Shown: positions 32,600 through 42,290 of the stretch, one piece after another | Position numbering within the stretch: the stretch's first letter is position 1 | Layout of the letters: each line of letters starts with the position of its first letter | NCBI GenBank assembly: GCA_030447415.1 | Contig: JAUJOZ010000001.1 | Location: forward strand, 62,001-126,000 | DNA: 64,000 nt | Source of the DNA: Thermomicrobiales bacterium | GTDB lineage: Bacteria; Chloroflexota; Chloroflexia; Thermomicrobiales; UBA6265 | Reading direction: 5' to 3' | The notes under the pieces: generated by a model | What the model was told of the DNA's origin: nothing | Database searches by the model: none | The model's input: the letters and a program-made list of their open reading frames with translations, nothing else | Program-made: the position numbers and the translations under genes

Positions 32600-34567
32600 T
32601 CACGACCCCGGATGGGTTTCAACGTCGATCCGGCGGGCGTTGACCGGCATGCGATCCGGCATCCAGTTGGGTCCGTAGTCCACGCTGAAGCGCTCGATGC
32701 CCGGGACGGCACGGAGAATCGCCTCTGCCGCGTCCCGGTCCTTGCCCGCTAGGTCGTCGGCCAGCGTCCGCCGGTCGTCGTCGGTGAACGGGGCGTGGGA
32801 GACGGCTGATGCCGTGACGCGGTACTGGACGAGGTCTCCCTCGTCCCCCTCCGAGCGCGGAAGGGGCTCCGGCTCGGCGAGCGTCAGGGAGTCCTCGTCG
32901 AGCGCGTAGCCCGCCGGCGCCGCCGCGGCCAGCCGCTCCCGCAGCGCGGCGCGTACTTGGTCGTCCGCCTCGGCGGCCCGGTAGGTGAGGGCCGTGACGG
33001 GCACGACGGCTGTAGCGGAGAGCGTTTTCGCGTCGTCGCCCACCCGGTGATCGAACGTCGGCTTGATCTCGCCTGGGCTCAGCGAGGGGAGAACAATGGC
33101 CGTGCCCGCCGGCAGCTCCGTCGCGAACGCCGCCTCGGCGCGCTCGGGAAGCTCCGCCTCGATTTGATCGCGCAGTGCCTCGCGGTCCGCTTCGGCGACG
33201 ACCGGGAACTGACGGTCGGTGCCGCCGCTCATCGGGGCGTCCCGGTTGCTGAAGTAGACGCCGGAGGGAAGCCGGCCGCCAAGCGCGCCCGTTTCCAGGT
33301 TGCCGGCCGCGCCGGGCCTGACCGCCTGCACCGCCGCCTCCGCCGCGCCGTACCGACCCTCGCCCGGCGCGGCCGGGACCTTGACCTCCTCGGCGAAGGC
33401 GAACTCCACCCCGTCGCTGCCGGTGATGACCGTGCCGTCCTCGATCGTGACCGGCTCTCGGTTCGGGTTCGAGAGCCGCACCGTGCCCGCGGCGGGCTTG
33501 TCGGGCTCGCGGCGGACGCCGGTGGTCGGGACGGAGGCCTCGACCGTGAGGGAGACGGTCGCCCGCTCTGCGGGGATGACGAGGTCCGCGTCCGGGACGG
33601 CGGTACCGGATGGGGCAACCGCGTACAGCAGCTCCGCCGTCAGCGGCTGGCTCGCGAGGGTGATCCCAACCTCGGCGGTGGGCACGAGGACCACCGCGGC
33701 GCCGGCGAGGAGTGCCAGCGCGAGCAGCGCGGCCAGAGGCACCGCTAACGCACGGGGGCGCACACGGCCCACTCGGCCAGCGCGGCGCGGTCGGCGTTCA
33801 GTGGCTGTTGGCGCGCCGGCCTCCGCCAAGACGGCGGCCCAGGTCGGCCCCTCCTCCGCCGTCCGCTCCTCGCCCGGAGCGCTGTTGCCGTTGGGTTCCG
33901 CCGGGATGGGAGTTGGTTCCGGCGCGGTCGGACGGGTGGTGGGAGGCATCGGCGTCGCGTGGCGGTTCAGGACCTGCCGGACCAGGCGCGTCATCGTCAC
34001 CGGCGGGTCGACCGCGGGCTCGGACTCCCGCGCGGCGTCCAATGGCGAAGCGCCATTGGTGGGCGGGCTGGGGACCTCGTCCCCGGCGATGGCACCGGCC
34101 TGCATCGGCCTCGCTGCCCGATCGGGTGCGGCGGCGCCGGTGGGTTCTTGGCGGAGAACCGTCGGTGCGTCGGGTTTCGTGCCGGTGGCCGGCCGTGCGG
34201 CGGCAGGACCCGGTGGTGCGACGGCGGCGCGCCGGTCGAGGACCGACTGCGGTGGTGGCGTGCCCGGGCCGGCGATCGGCGCCGGGTCCCGGGGTGCCAG
34301 TGTCGGAGCGGGGAGGGCCTGCGTGGCGAGCCCGAGCATCCGCGCCAGCTGGAGGCGGAGCGGGTCGGCGGCCCGGACGACGACGTCAATCCGGCGCCGC
34401 TCCGCCGCCTCCTTCAGCGCGACGAACTCGGACGTCGTCACGAAGAGCGGGCTGCCGGGTGGGATCTCCAGGCGCACCAGGCGCTCGGTGGCGGCGCCGA
34501 TCCGGGCGATGACGTCGGGGAGGGCGTCGTGGGGGTCGACGACGACGATCGTCGCGCGATCGGTCAT
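32600..34567 (-). CDS. membrane protein with baseplate-J-like extracellular domain
   Basis: A 655-residue protein. The N-terminal 85 residues form a small alpha/beta domain (MTDRATIVVVDPHDALPDVI, SPLFVTTSEFVALKEAAERR). A long Pro/Ala/Thr-rich linker runs to about 265. One transmembrane helix is at about 275-298 (ALAVPLAALLALALLAGAAV). The outside part contains a baseplate J/gp47-like beta region with repeated VTIEDGTVITGSDGVEF, AVRPGAAGNLETGALGG and SGGTDRQFPVV motifs. Similar one-pass proteins with a J-like domain are found in Gram-positive-type bacteria next to ruvX and alaS, but their role is unknown. No phage tail genes are near, so a phage origin is not supported here. It lies 85 bp upstream of ruvX. 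Confidence 0.75.
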   Translation of the reverse strand: MTDRATIVVVDPHDALPDVIARIGAATERLVRLEIPPGSPLFVTTSEFVALKEAAERRRIDVVVRAADPLRLQLARMLGLATQALPAPTLAPRDPAPIAGPGTPPPQSVLDRRAAVAPPGPAAARPATGTKPDAPTVLRQEPTGAAAPDRAARPMQAGAIAGDEVPSPPTNGASPLDAARESEPAVDPPVTMTRLVRQVLNRHATPMPPTTRPTAPEPTPIPAEPNGNSAPGEERTAEEGPTWAAVLAEAGAPTATERRPRRAGRVGRVRPRALAVPLAALLALALLAGAAVVLVPTAEVGITLASQPLTAELLYAVAPSGTAVPDADLVIPAERATVSLTVEASVPTTGVRREPDKPAAGTVRLSNPNREPVTIEDGTVITGSDGVEFAFAEEVKVPAAPGEGRYGAAEAAVQAVRPGAAGNLETGALGGRLPSGVYFSNRDAPMSGGTDRQFPVVAEADREALRDQIEAELPERAEAAFATELPAGTAIVLPSLSPGEIKPTFDHRVGDDAKTLSATAVVPVTALTYRAAEADDQVRAALRERLAAAAPAGYALDEDSLTLAEPEPLPRSEGDEGDLVQYRVTASAVSHAPFTDDDRRTLADDLAGKDRDAAEAILRAVPGIERFSVDYGPNWMPDRMPVNARRIDVETHPGS

Positions 34568-34594
34568 CGGCCGCGACCCTGGGCTGGGGTACGG

Positions 34595-34734
34595 CGTGTT
34601 GGGTGCGGGGTGCGGGAGTCCGCGGTGCGACGTCCTCGCAGATCGGCGCAGGCGCCGAGAAGCGTCACTGGGACCCAGACGGAAGCGTCCACGTCATCCC
34701 TCTATCCCGCACCCAGAACGTCGCACCCAACACG
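34595..34734. repeat. long-spaced inverted repeat upstream of the baseplate-J-like gene
   Basis: CGTGTTGGGTGCG at 34595-34607 is matched exactly in inverse by CGCACCCAACACG at 34722-34734. Further GGTGCGGGA/TCCCGCACC blocks lie inside, so the whole spacer between alaS and the next gene could form a long hairpin. Confidence 0.6.
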
Positions 34735-34747
34735 CGGCACTCAGCCC

Positions 34748-37447
34748 CTATCTGCCGAGGCCGCGCTTGACGATGCCGGCGACGGCGGCGAGGGCGTCGT
34801 CGAGCTTGGCGGGGTCCTTGCCCCCAGCCTCTGCCAGCTCGGGGCGACCGCCGCCGCGGCCGTCGATGATGGCCGCAGCCTCGCGGACCAGGTCGCCGGC
34901 GCGTACCCCGCGCTGCACAAGGTCCGGCGTCACCATCGAGAGGAGGCTGGGACGGCCGTCGACCACCGCCCCGAGGACGATGACGCCGGAGTGGAGGCGG
35001 TCCCGCAGCCGGTCGCCGAGTTGGCGCAGCGCGTCCTTCGTGTCGGTCTCGACCCGCGCCGCAAGGACATGGGTGCCGTCGACCGCCACCGCCCGCTCCA
35101 GGAGGTCACCCACGCGGGCGCCGGCGAGCTGGCCGCGGAGACGCTCCAACTCCCGCTCCAGGCTCCGGGCGCGCTCCTGGATAGCGCGGACGCCGGCCGG
35201 GACCTCGGTTGGCATGGCGCGCAGCTCCCGCGCGGCTTCCTCCAGTGCGCGCTGCTGAGCGAGCATCCGGTCGATCGCCTCCCTCCCGGTGAGAGCCTCG
35301 ACGCGGCGGACGCCGGCTGCCACGCTCCCTTCGGCGGCGATCAGGAAGGGGCCGATCTCTCCCGTGTGGGCGACGTGAGTGCCGCCGCACAGCTCCTGGG
35401 AAAAGCCTGGAATCGTGACCACCCGGACCACGTCGCCGTACTTCTCGCCGAAGAGCGCCATCGCCCCGGCGGCGACCGCGTCGGCGTACGGCTTCGTCTC
35501 GGCCATCACCGGCAAGTCAGCCACGACCTCATGGTTGACGATCTCGGCCACGCGCAGCAGTTGGTCCGGTCGGACGGGGTCGAGGCTGGTGAAGTCGAAG
35601 CGGAGACGGTCCGGCGCGACGAGGGAGCCGGCCTGGTGCGTCTCGTCGCCGAGGACCACGCGCAGGGCGCGGTGGAGAAGGTGGGTGGCGGTGTGGTTCC
35701 GTCGGATCGCCTGCCGGCGGCCGGCGTCGATCTCGGCAACGGCCGGTTCGCCGGCCCGGACGAACCCCTCCTCGACGACGCCGCGATGGACGAAGAGGTC
35801 GGGTGTCGGCTTGCGGGTGTCCTCGACGCGGATGAGGCCGGTTTCGGTGCGGATCGTGCCGGTGTCGCCGATCTGGCCGCCCGACTCGCCGTAGAAGGGG
35901 GTGCGGTCGAGCAGGACCTCGACGGCCTGCCCGGTCTCCGCTTCCTCCAGGGCGCCGTGCGGGCCGATCAGGGCGAGGATCTTGGCCTCGGCGCGATCGT
36001 CGTCGTAGCCCAGGAACTCGGTGCGGCTTCCGAGGGAGACGTAGAGCTCGGCACGGTCGCGGGACAGGTCCTTGAACGCTTCGCCGCCGCGACTCGCCGC
36101 GCGCTGGGCGGCCATTGCCGCGTCGAAGCCCTCCTGATCGACGGTCAGGCCCTGTTCGCGGGCGAGCTCCACGGTGAGGTCGAAGGGGAAGCCGTAGGTG
36201 TCGTAGAGGCGGAACGCCTCTTCCCCGGGCAAGACCAGCTGGGCAATCTCGGTCGGGGCGTCGATCTGCTCCGCGAGGCGAGCCGTCTGCGCGGCCCGCT
36301 CGGCGAGGTCGGCGACGAGCGTCTGGAAGCGCCCGATGCCGGTGGCCAGAGTCCGACCGAAGCTCTCCTCCTCGTGCGCGAGGACTCGCTCAATCTGACT
36401 CCGGCGCTCCCGCAGGTTCGGGTAGTCGCCGCCGAACTGGTCGATGACGACCCGGGCCATCTCCGCCAGGAAGGGCTTGTCAAGGCCGAGCTGGCGGCCG
36501 TGGCGGACGGCCCGGCGGAGGATGCGGCGGAGGACGTAGGCGCGCCCCTCGTTACCGGGCAAGACGCCGTCGGAGATGAGGAAGGTGCCGCCGCGGGCGT
36601 GGTCGGCGATGACGCGCAGCGCGCGATCGTGGGCGGGATCGCTTCCGTAGGTCACGCCCGCCAGATTCGCGGCGCGCTGGATGATCGGCTGGTAGAGGTC
36701 GGTGTCGTAGAGGGAACCGGCGCCCTGCATCACCATCGTGAGGCGCTCGAGGCCCATGCCGGTGTCGACGTTCTGGCGGGGGAGGGGCGTGCGGGAGCCG
36801 TCAGGGTGCTGAAAGAACTCCATGAAAACGTTGTTCCAGACCTCGAGGTAGCGCTCGCAGTCGCAACCGGGAGCGCAGTTGGGGCGGCCGCAGCCGTGCT
36901 CCTCGCCACGGTCGAAGTAGATCTCGGAGTCGGGACCGTTGGGGCCGGTGGGGCCAACGGGCCCCCACCAGTTGTCCTCGAGCTTGCCGATGCGCTCCTC
37001 GGGCACGCCGATCTGATCGCGCCAGATGGCGTAGGCGTCGGTGTCGTCGGGGTGGACGGTGGGGTAGAGGAGCTCCCCCGGGATGCCCATGGTCTCGGTG
37101 AGGAACTCCCATGACCAGGCCAACGACTCGGACTTGAAGTAATCGCCGATGGAGAAGTTGCCGAGCATGAAGAAGAAGGTGCAGTGGCGCTCGTCGCCGA
37201 CCTCGTCGATGTCGACGGTGCGGAAGCACTTCTGGACGGAGATCAGGCGGGGGGCGGGCGGCGTCTCCAGGCCGAGGAAGTAGGGCGTCATCTGCTGCAT
37301 GCCGGCGGTGGTCAGCAGGACCGTCGGATCGTTGTGGGGGACGAGGGAGGAGGAGGGGACCTCCTTGTGGCCGCGCTCCGCGAAGAAGCGGAGGAAGCGG
37401 CGGCGGACCTCGTCGCCGGAGATCGAAGACGGCATGTCCTGGCTCAT
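34748..37447 (-). CDS. alaS: alanyl-tRNA synthetase
   Basis: Charges tRNA-Ala with alanine; 899 residues, slightly above the usual 875. The ATG at 37447 is supported by GAGG in CCGAGGTCG upstream and by the conserved start region (EVRRRFLRFFAERGHKEVPS); the frame stays open upstream but without homology. Class II catalytic core motifs include LLTTAGMQQMTPYFLG, CFRTVDIDEVGDERH and NVDTGMGLERL. The editing domain has the zinc motif HTATHLLH, with the matching CGGTHVAHTG. The C-terminal dimerisation/C-Ala domain ends at GIVKRGLGR. A Cys-rich insert, GCGRPNCAPGCDCERYLEVW, is usual for many bacterial AlaRS. The gene heads the run alaS, J-like protein, ruvX, darA, M50/CBS. Confidence 0.97.
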   Translation of the reverse strand: MSQDMPSSISGDEVRRRFLRFFAERGHKEVPSSSLVPHNDPTVLLTTAGMQQMTPYFLGLETPPAPRLISVQKCFRTVDIDEVGDERHCTFFFMLGNFSIGDYFKSESLAWSWEFLTETMGIPGELLYPTVHPDDTDAYAIWRDQIGVPEERIGKLEDNWWGPVGPTGPNGPDSEIYFDRGEEHGCGRPNCAPGCDCERYLEVWNNVFMEFFQHPDGSRTPLPRQNVDTGMGLERLTMVMQGAGSLYDTDLYQPIIQRAANLAGVTYGSDPAHDRALRVIADHARGGTFLISDGVLPGNEGRAYVLRRILRRAVRHGRQLGLDKPFLAEMARVVIDQFGGDYPNLRERRSQIERVLAHEEESFGRTLATGIGRFQTLVADLAERAAQTARLAEQIDAPTEIAQLVLPGEEAFRLYDTYGFPFDLTVELAREQGLTVDQEGFDAAMAAQRAASRGGEAFKDLSRDRAELYVSLGSRTEFLGYDDDRAEAKILALIGPHGALEEAETGQAVEVLLDRTPFYGESGGQIGDTGTIRTETGLIRVEDTRKPTPDLFVHRGVVEEGFVRAGEPAVAEIDAGRRQAIRRNHTATHLLHRALRVVLGDETHQAGSLVAPDRLRFDFTSLDPVRPDQLLRVAEIVNHEVVADLPVMAETKPYADAVAAGAMALFGEKYGDVVRVVTIPGFSQELCGGTHVAHTGEIGPFLIAAEGSVAAGVRRVEALTGREAIDRMLAQQRALEEAARELRAMPTEVPAGVRAIQERARSLERELERLRGQLAGARVGDLLERAVAVDGTHVLAARVETDTKDALRQLGDRLRDRLHSGVIVLGAVVDGRPSLLSMVTPDLVQRGVRAGDLVREAAAIIDGRGGGRPELAEAGGKDPAKLDDALAAVAGIVKRGLGR

Positions 37448-38125
37448 GGGGCGACGACCTCGGACGGCTGGTGCGACGGGGCGGGCGACCGGTTCCGGCT
37501 GGGGTGATGGCGTCCCATTGTGCCAGAACGGCGGTTCGGGCGGCAACCGAAGGTGGAGACGCGAGGGCCGGGGGCGGGGCCCGGGCACCCGACGAGGCAA
37601 GCCGAGGGGCCGACTCAGTGGCTCGTCATGAACAGGTGCCGCCCGCGCCTGCACCGGCACCCGTAGTTGTTCGGCAGGGACTCCCTCTGGCCAGGCTCAC
37701 TGTCCCGGTGACGGCGGCCCCACGAGATCGCAGGCTCGAACCTCAGCGCCTCGGGGTGAACGAGGCCGGGGAGCGGTGCGCGGCGCGGCCGGGATGAAGG
37801 CCCGCTACGACACGACCTAGGAAGGGCTCGGAGTGACCCGGGTGAGCTCCGAGATCCCGGATGACGGGTGGATAGACCCGGGAGGGCATCGGGCGCTGCC
37901 CAGGTCCCGCTCGCCACTCCGGGAGCAGACCGCTTGGCGAGGAGTGTAGGGACCGCGTCGGCCAGTGTCTGCGGCCTACGGAGAAACAAGGTGACACGCC
38001 TTGCACCACGGATTGCACTCACCGGCCCGGAACACGGTCGGGCGGACAGCGAGCGCGTCGATGGGGTCGGGGTTCGTGTTTGCGCATCGACGCCGGCAGG
38101 GTAGGCACTCAAACGTCCGAGGACG
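37448..38125. other. long spacer upstream of alaS
   Basis: About 680 bp without a supported gene between the GH31 stop and alaS. On the alaS strand it contains GC-rich inverted repeats, for example GGTGCCG pairing with CGGCACC near 37630-37660. I searched it by eye for a T-box leader (the AGGGTGG-ACCGCG core) and did not find one. Translation of the alaS frame here gives only Pro/Arg-rich sequence. Confidence 0.3.
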
Positions 38126-40789
38126 TCACGTCAGCGTGATGCGCCGAGTGGTCGGGGACATCGTTACGGCCACCGACGCACGGCCGGGAATCACGAGCCT
38201 GCACGGCACCGGCATGGGCGGCAAGGCGACCGTCACCGCGCCAGCGTCGGTTCGTTCGACGCCGATGCGCCGGCGTTCGCCGGCGGCATCGACCCAGTCG
38301 TACTCAGTGTCGTCCGCTGGGTAGAGCTGGAACGTCAGCGTCGAGTACCGGTCGACGGCGTTGCCCACATCGTCGCCGAGCACCCCTGGCTCGCCGAGGT
38401 TGAGGGGCAGCACGGCGCCCGAGCGGACATAGGTTGGGATGCGGTCGAGTGGCACCGTGACGTTGATCCAGCGTCCCCCATCCTCAACCGCGTCGCTCCA
38501 AAGGTCGTGCCAGGTGCCGGCGGGTAGGTAGAGCCGGCGGCTGGTTGCTCCCTCGTCGACAACCGGCGCCACGAGCAGATCGCGGCCGAATCGGTACTGG
38601 TCCTGGATGCCCCAGGCCTGGGGGTCGTCCGGATCGTCCAGGAGCAGTGCGCGCATCAGAGGCTCGCCGGTTGCAGCGCAGTGAGCAGCCTCGCTCACGA
38701 CGTAGGGGAGCAGATTCATACGGAGGCGGGTGAACAAGCGATAGAGGGGCACGACTTGGTCGTCGCCGGTGTGCCGCGCGACATTCCAGGGGGTGCGGTC
38801 GCGCGAAGGACCGCCTGGGTTGTATTCGCTGTGGTACTGCATGATCGGGCAGAAGGCGGCCATCGCCGCCGCCCGGAGGTACAACTCAGCGCTCGGGAGC
38901 GCATCGCTGAAGCCAGCGAGGTCCCAGCCCCAGAAGGGGATGCCGCTCAGGCCGGCCGAGAGCCCGGCGATGATCGACCGGCGGAATGCTTCCCAGGTGG
39001 AGTTCTCATCACCCGCCCAGTGGGCGGGAAAGGCGCCCGCACCGGTGTGGCCCGCGCGGCTGAACGTGAGCGCATCCCCCCCGCGACGGTCCCGGACGAA
39101 CCGATGGTAGGCGCCGACGTAGAGGTTGGGGTAGGCGTTGACGAGCTCGTCGCCGCGTCGTCCGTCGTGGGCAAGGATGCCGCGGCCCTGGAGGTGCTCG
39201 CCGCCGTCCGTCTTGAAGCCGTCGACGCCAAGCTCATCGAGCAGATAGGCGCGCTTGGCGAGCCACCAGGCGGTCGCGTCGGGGTGTGTGAAGTCGGGGA
39301 TGAGGGCGTCGTGGAACCAGAAGGCCGGGTTGCGATATGGCCGGTCGTCGCCGTCGCGAAGGACGTAGCCGCGCTCCACGGCGTGAGCAATGTCTGCGCC
39401 GTGCTGGGCATGCGGCGCATCGGTGGTTTTGAGCGCAGGGATCTGCCAGAGGATGAGCCGGATGTCCGCCTCGTGAAGGGCATCGACCATCCCCTTCGGA
39501 TCCGGCCAGGGGCCGTCCGGTGGGAATGTGTAGTCCGAGAGGTGGAGTGGCGCCTTGCCGTCGGTAGGGGCGTACCGCGCGCCGTTCCACACGTAGAACG
39601 TCGTCTCGTCGCTCCACGCCTCAATCACGAGCGCCGTCGCGGGGATGCCGAGCGTTCGGGTCTGCTCGACCTCGGCGGCGACGCGCGCCTGGGTGTTCCA
39701 CTCATTGCTGCTCATCCACGGTCCAAACGCCCAGGCCGGAGGCGGCGCGGGACGCCCGACGACTTCCGCATATGCGCGAAGCACCTCGGCCGGCGAACCG
39801 ACGAACAGGTCGAGCGTCGCTGGACGGCCCTTTGGGCCGTGAGCGAAGCAGCGCCAGCGGTCGTGAGCAGTGCGGCCGAGATCGTAGGAGACGCGGGCGG
39901 TGCCCTTGACCAGGCAGCCATAGCCTTGACTCGAAAGGAAGAACGGAACTGGAAGGTAGGTGCGGTTGCCCTGATTCTTGTACTGCTCGTACACGGTGGC
40001 GTCGGGTGTCCGCCCCCGCTGATTCAGCGCATCGAACCGCTCGCCGAAGCCGACCAGCACCTCGTCGCTGCCGAGCGGGCCGAGCAGTTCGAAGCCCGCG
40101 AGCGTGCCGTCCGCCTCCTCCAACCAGCGTAGGGTGAGCGGTCCAATGGCGCGGCCCGTGGGGGGCCGGAGGGAAATCGAACCGCTCGCTGCGTCGATGA
40201 TGAGGGCTGGGTCTGGAAGCGGCACCTCGATTTGATGGGGCGCCAAGGTCGCCGGGCCATTGGGGCGCGGGAGTGGCGGCGTGCCGCGGGTGTCCGGACT
40301 GACCCGGAATTGGACGGTCCGCGGTGCGACCGCGGCATCCACGGTGAGGATGGGTCCTGGAGCGCCGTCGTCGCCCAACGTCATAAGGTGAAGCTGGGCT
40401 TCGCCAGGTTCCACGCCGGTGACACCGGCGAGGCGCCGCCAGCGGCGGACGCCGAATCGGTGGCGCGGCGATGTGCTGCGCTCGCCCGCGCTCTCCACTT
40501 CGATCCAGTATTCGATGAGATCGCCGGCCTCGAGAACCCCCAGCTCGACCAACCAGTGGTCGTCGTCCGTTCCCGTGGTAACGGCCCGCGCCAGCACCGG
40601 AGTCTGGACGCGGCTGTTGCGGAGCCAATGGAGGCGCACCTCCCGCGCCGCCCCGCCCGGTCGGGTAAGGAAACCCACCTCGACCATGTCGCCTCCGACT
40701 GGGTCGCGCGGGCGCCGCTCCTCGGGGCGAATGTGGTAAGGCGCGTCCAAGCCGTGGGGGGCATGGACGATCGTCGGACGGTCGGCCAT
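38126..40789 (-). CDS. GH31 family alpha-glycosidase
   Basis: An 887-residue retaining alpha-glycosidase (alpha-glucosidase or alpha-xylosidase type). The N-terminal 330 residues form beta-sandwich domains, including the conserved GFGERFDALNQRG block (248-260). The catalytic barrel starts near 350 (PAWAFGPWMSSNEWN). The nucleophile is Asp528 in DGFKTDGGE and the acid/base is Asp594 in HWAGDENSTWEAF. IPFWGWDLAGF follows. The C-terminal beta domains finish the protein. No signal peptide is present, so it acts on sugars brought in by the adjacent ABC importer. It is the last gene of the minus-strand operon ROK regulator, two permeases, binding protein, GH31. Candidate substrates are alpha-glucosides or xyloglucan oligosaccharides; sequence alone cannot decide. 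Confidence 0.92.
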   Translation of the reverse strand: MADRPTIVHAPHGLDAPYHIRPEERRPRDPVGGDMVEVGFLTRPGGAAREVRLHWLRNSRVQTPVLARAVTTGTDDDHWLVELGVLEAGDLIEYWIEVESAGERSTSPRHRFGVRRWRRLAGVTGVEPGEAQLHLMTLGDDGAPGPILTVDAAVAPRTVQFRVSPDTRGTPPLPRPNGPATLAPHQIEVPLPDPALIIDAASGSISLRPPTGRAIGPLTLRWLEEADGTLAGFELLGPLGSDEVLVGFGERFDALNQRGRTPDATVYEQYKNQGNRTYLPVPFFLSSQGYGCLVKGTARVSYDLGRTAHDRWRCFAHGPKGRPATLDLFVGSPAEVLRAYAEVVGRPAPPPAWAFGPWMSSNEWNTQARVAAEVEQTRTLGIPATALVIEAWSDETTFYVWNGARYAPTDGKAPLHLSDYTFPPDGPWPDPKGMVDALHEADIRLILWQIPALKTTDAPHAQHGADIAHAVERGYVLRDGDDRPYRNPAFWFHDALIPDFTHPDATAWWLAKRAYLLDELGVDGFKTDGGEHLQGRGILAHDGRRGDELVNAYPNLYVGAYHRFVRDRRGGDALTFSRAGHTGAGAFPAHWAGDENSTWEAFRRSIIAGLSAGLSGIPFWGWDLAGFSDALPSAELYLRAAAMAAFCPIMQYHSEYNPGGPSRDRTPWNVARHTGDDQVVPLYRLFTRLRMNLLPYVVSEAAHCAATGEPLMRALLLDDPDDPQAWGIQDQYRFGRDLLVAPVVDEGATSRRLYLPAGTWHDLWSDAVEDGGRWINVTVPLDRIPTYVRSGAVLPLNLGEPGVLGDDVGNAVDRYSTLTFQLYPADDTEYDWVDAAGERRRIGVERTDAGAVTVALPPMPVPCRLVIPGRASVAVTMSPTTRRITLT

Positions 40790-40885
40790 TGAAGGCTGCT
40801 ACTCCAGGGTCGTTTTCCCGCGGAACGCCGGTGAGCGGGCGACCGCCGGTCGGTCACATCGACCGGGGATCGCCCGCGCTCGGCG

Positions 40886-42169
40886 TTAGCTCGACTGCTC
40901 CAGGATCGCTTCAAGCTCCGTCTTAGTTTGGTCGAGCGCCTCCTGGGGCGACACGTCGCCGGCCTTCGCTTGTTCGAGGAGCGCCGTGATGGCGTCCTGC
41001 ATCTGGCTCTGTTGCTCGATCACCGGCGGCGTCACCAGGGTATCGAGCGCCTCGAAGACGGCCTCGCGCGATTCCGGCGGAGTCTGGGCTAGCCACTCGT
41101 CGAACAGGTTCTGGTCATCGAGGGCAGGCAGTTCCCAATTCGCTGCCACCCGGATCTCAGCCGCCTCGGGACTGCTGGTGAAGAACTGCGCCCAGGCGAA
41201 TGTCTGCTCCTGGTGGTCGCTGTCCGGCGAGACCGCCACGGCGTTCGAGCAGAAATGGTGCGCCTTTTGGGTGTTACCAGGTTCAAGCGCGATGTCCCAT
41301 GCGAACGGCGCGTCCTCGAACGCGGAAAACATCCAGATCCCCGTGTGGAGCATGGCGAGCTTGCCCTGCTCGAAGAGGTCGCCATCGGAGACGCCGGCCA
41401 TCTCCTCGTCGCTGGGCGTGACGCCGTACTCGTTGATTCTGCCGACCATCCACTCGAGGGCTTCGACGCACCCGGGCTCGTTGATCGTGACCTCGCCGTT
41501 CTCGCCGAAGACACCACAGCCGCTCTGGGCGGCAACCTTGTAGAACTCGTGGAACTGCACCGGGCTGTAGGTGCCCCAGACGCCCTCGTCCTCGTTGGTC
41601 AGCTTCTGGGCGGCGGCGAGCTCATCCTCCCACGTCCAGTCGGCGGTGGGGTAGTCGACGCCGGCTGCGTCAAACAAGTCCTTGTTGTAGAAGAGCACGA
41701 CGTTCGAGAAGCTGGCGGGCAAGCCGTACTGCTTGCCGTCATGCTGGAATGCCTCGTACGCGCGCGGGTAGAAACGATTCGCTAGCCCGGACTCTGCGTC
41801 GGCCAGCGGGGTTAGATCGAGCAGCGCGCCGCGGCTGGCGTAGGGAACGAAGTTCTCGTAGTTGAGTTCGAAGATGTCAGGCGCATCTCCGCCGGCGATG
41901 CGGGTCTGGAGCTCGGTGAAATAGTCATCAAAGGGGGCGTGCTCGACATCGACCGTGATGCCCGGGTTCTGGTCTTCAAAGGCCTCGATCATCCGGTCGA
42001 GGTCTTCCAGGTGGTCCGGCGCTGCCGAGAAGGTGAAGTAGGTCAGGGTGACGTCGTCCTGGGCGGCGAGGACGCGTCCAAGGACGGGACTGGCGGCGAA
42101 GACGAGCGCAAGAGCCAAGATCGGCGGGAGAACCCGACGCCAGAAACCGGAACTGAACCACGCGATCAT
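40886..42169 (-). CDS. sugar ABC transporter substrate-binding protein
   Basis: Exported binding protein of the CUT1 family, 427 residues. The ATG at 42169 is preceded by AAGGAGG five bases upstream, deciding against the in-frame upstream ATG at 42208. The N-terminus is a signal peptide (FWRRVLPPILALALVFAASP) with a likely cleavage after VLAA near residue 36; there is no lipobox Cys. Family segments include VTLTYFTFSAAPDHLEDLDR, GDAPDIFELNYENFVPYASR and YGLPASFSNVVLFYNKDLFD. The C-terminus has a helical tail. It lies between the second permease and the GH31 gene and shares their strand, so it should bind the oligosaccharide that GH31 cleaves. Confidence 0.93.
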   Translation of the reverse strand: MIAWFSSGFWRRVLPPILALALVFAASPVLGRVLAAQDDVTLTYFTFSAAPDHLEDLDRMIEAFEDQNPGITVDVEHAPFDDYFTELQTRIAGGDAPDIFELNYENFVPYASRGALLDLTPLADAESGLANRFYPRAYEAFQHDGKQYGLPASFSNVVLFYNKDLFDAAGVDYPTADWTWEDELAAAQKLTNEDEGVWGTYSPVQFHEFYKVAAQSGCGVFGENGEVTINEPGCVEALEWMVGRINEYGVTPSDEEMAGVSDGDLFEQGKLAMLHTGIWMFSAFEDAPFAWDIALEPGNTQKAHHFCSNAVAVSPDSDHQEQTFAWAQFFTSSPEAAEIRVAANWELPALDDQNLFDEWLAQTPPESREAVFEALDTLVTPPVIEQQSQMQDAITALLEQAKAGDVSPQEALDQTKTELEAILEQSS

Positions 42170-42290
42170 CTGAACCTCCTTGTTCTCCGAAGACGATCTC
42201 CACGTCAACGTGGGAGCATCAGGATCCGCGGGCCAGGCGTCCGGGGCCGGATTTCTCCTTCGTGCAGACCGTCTACGGGCGGGCCGCGAC

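Noticed and set aside
32600-34567. Phage tail or contractile injection locus because of the baseplate-J-like domain
   Set aside because: The protein has a transmembrane helix and no sheath, tube, spike or other tail genes are near.
33959-37114. Open frame of about 1050 codons on the plus strand across alaS and the J-like gene
   Set aside because: It is antisense to two well-supported genes, has Arg/Gly/Asp-biased composition and no family motifs; long mirror frames are expected in such GC-rich DNA.
37700-37760. GGTTCGAGCC on the minus strand as a possible tRNA T-arm
   Set aside because: The bases around it do not form the five-base T-stem, and no acceptor or anticodon arm can be built.
37448-38125. 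T-box riboswitch ahead of alaS
   Set aside because: The conserved T-box core and a specifier loop could not be found; only general GC-rich hairpins are present.
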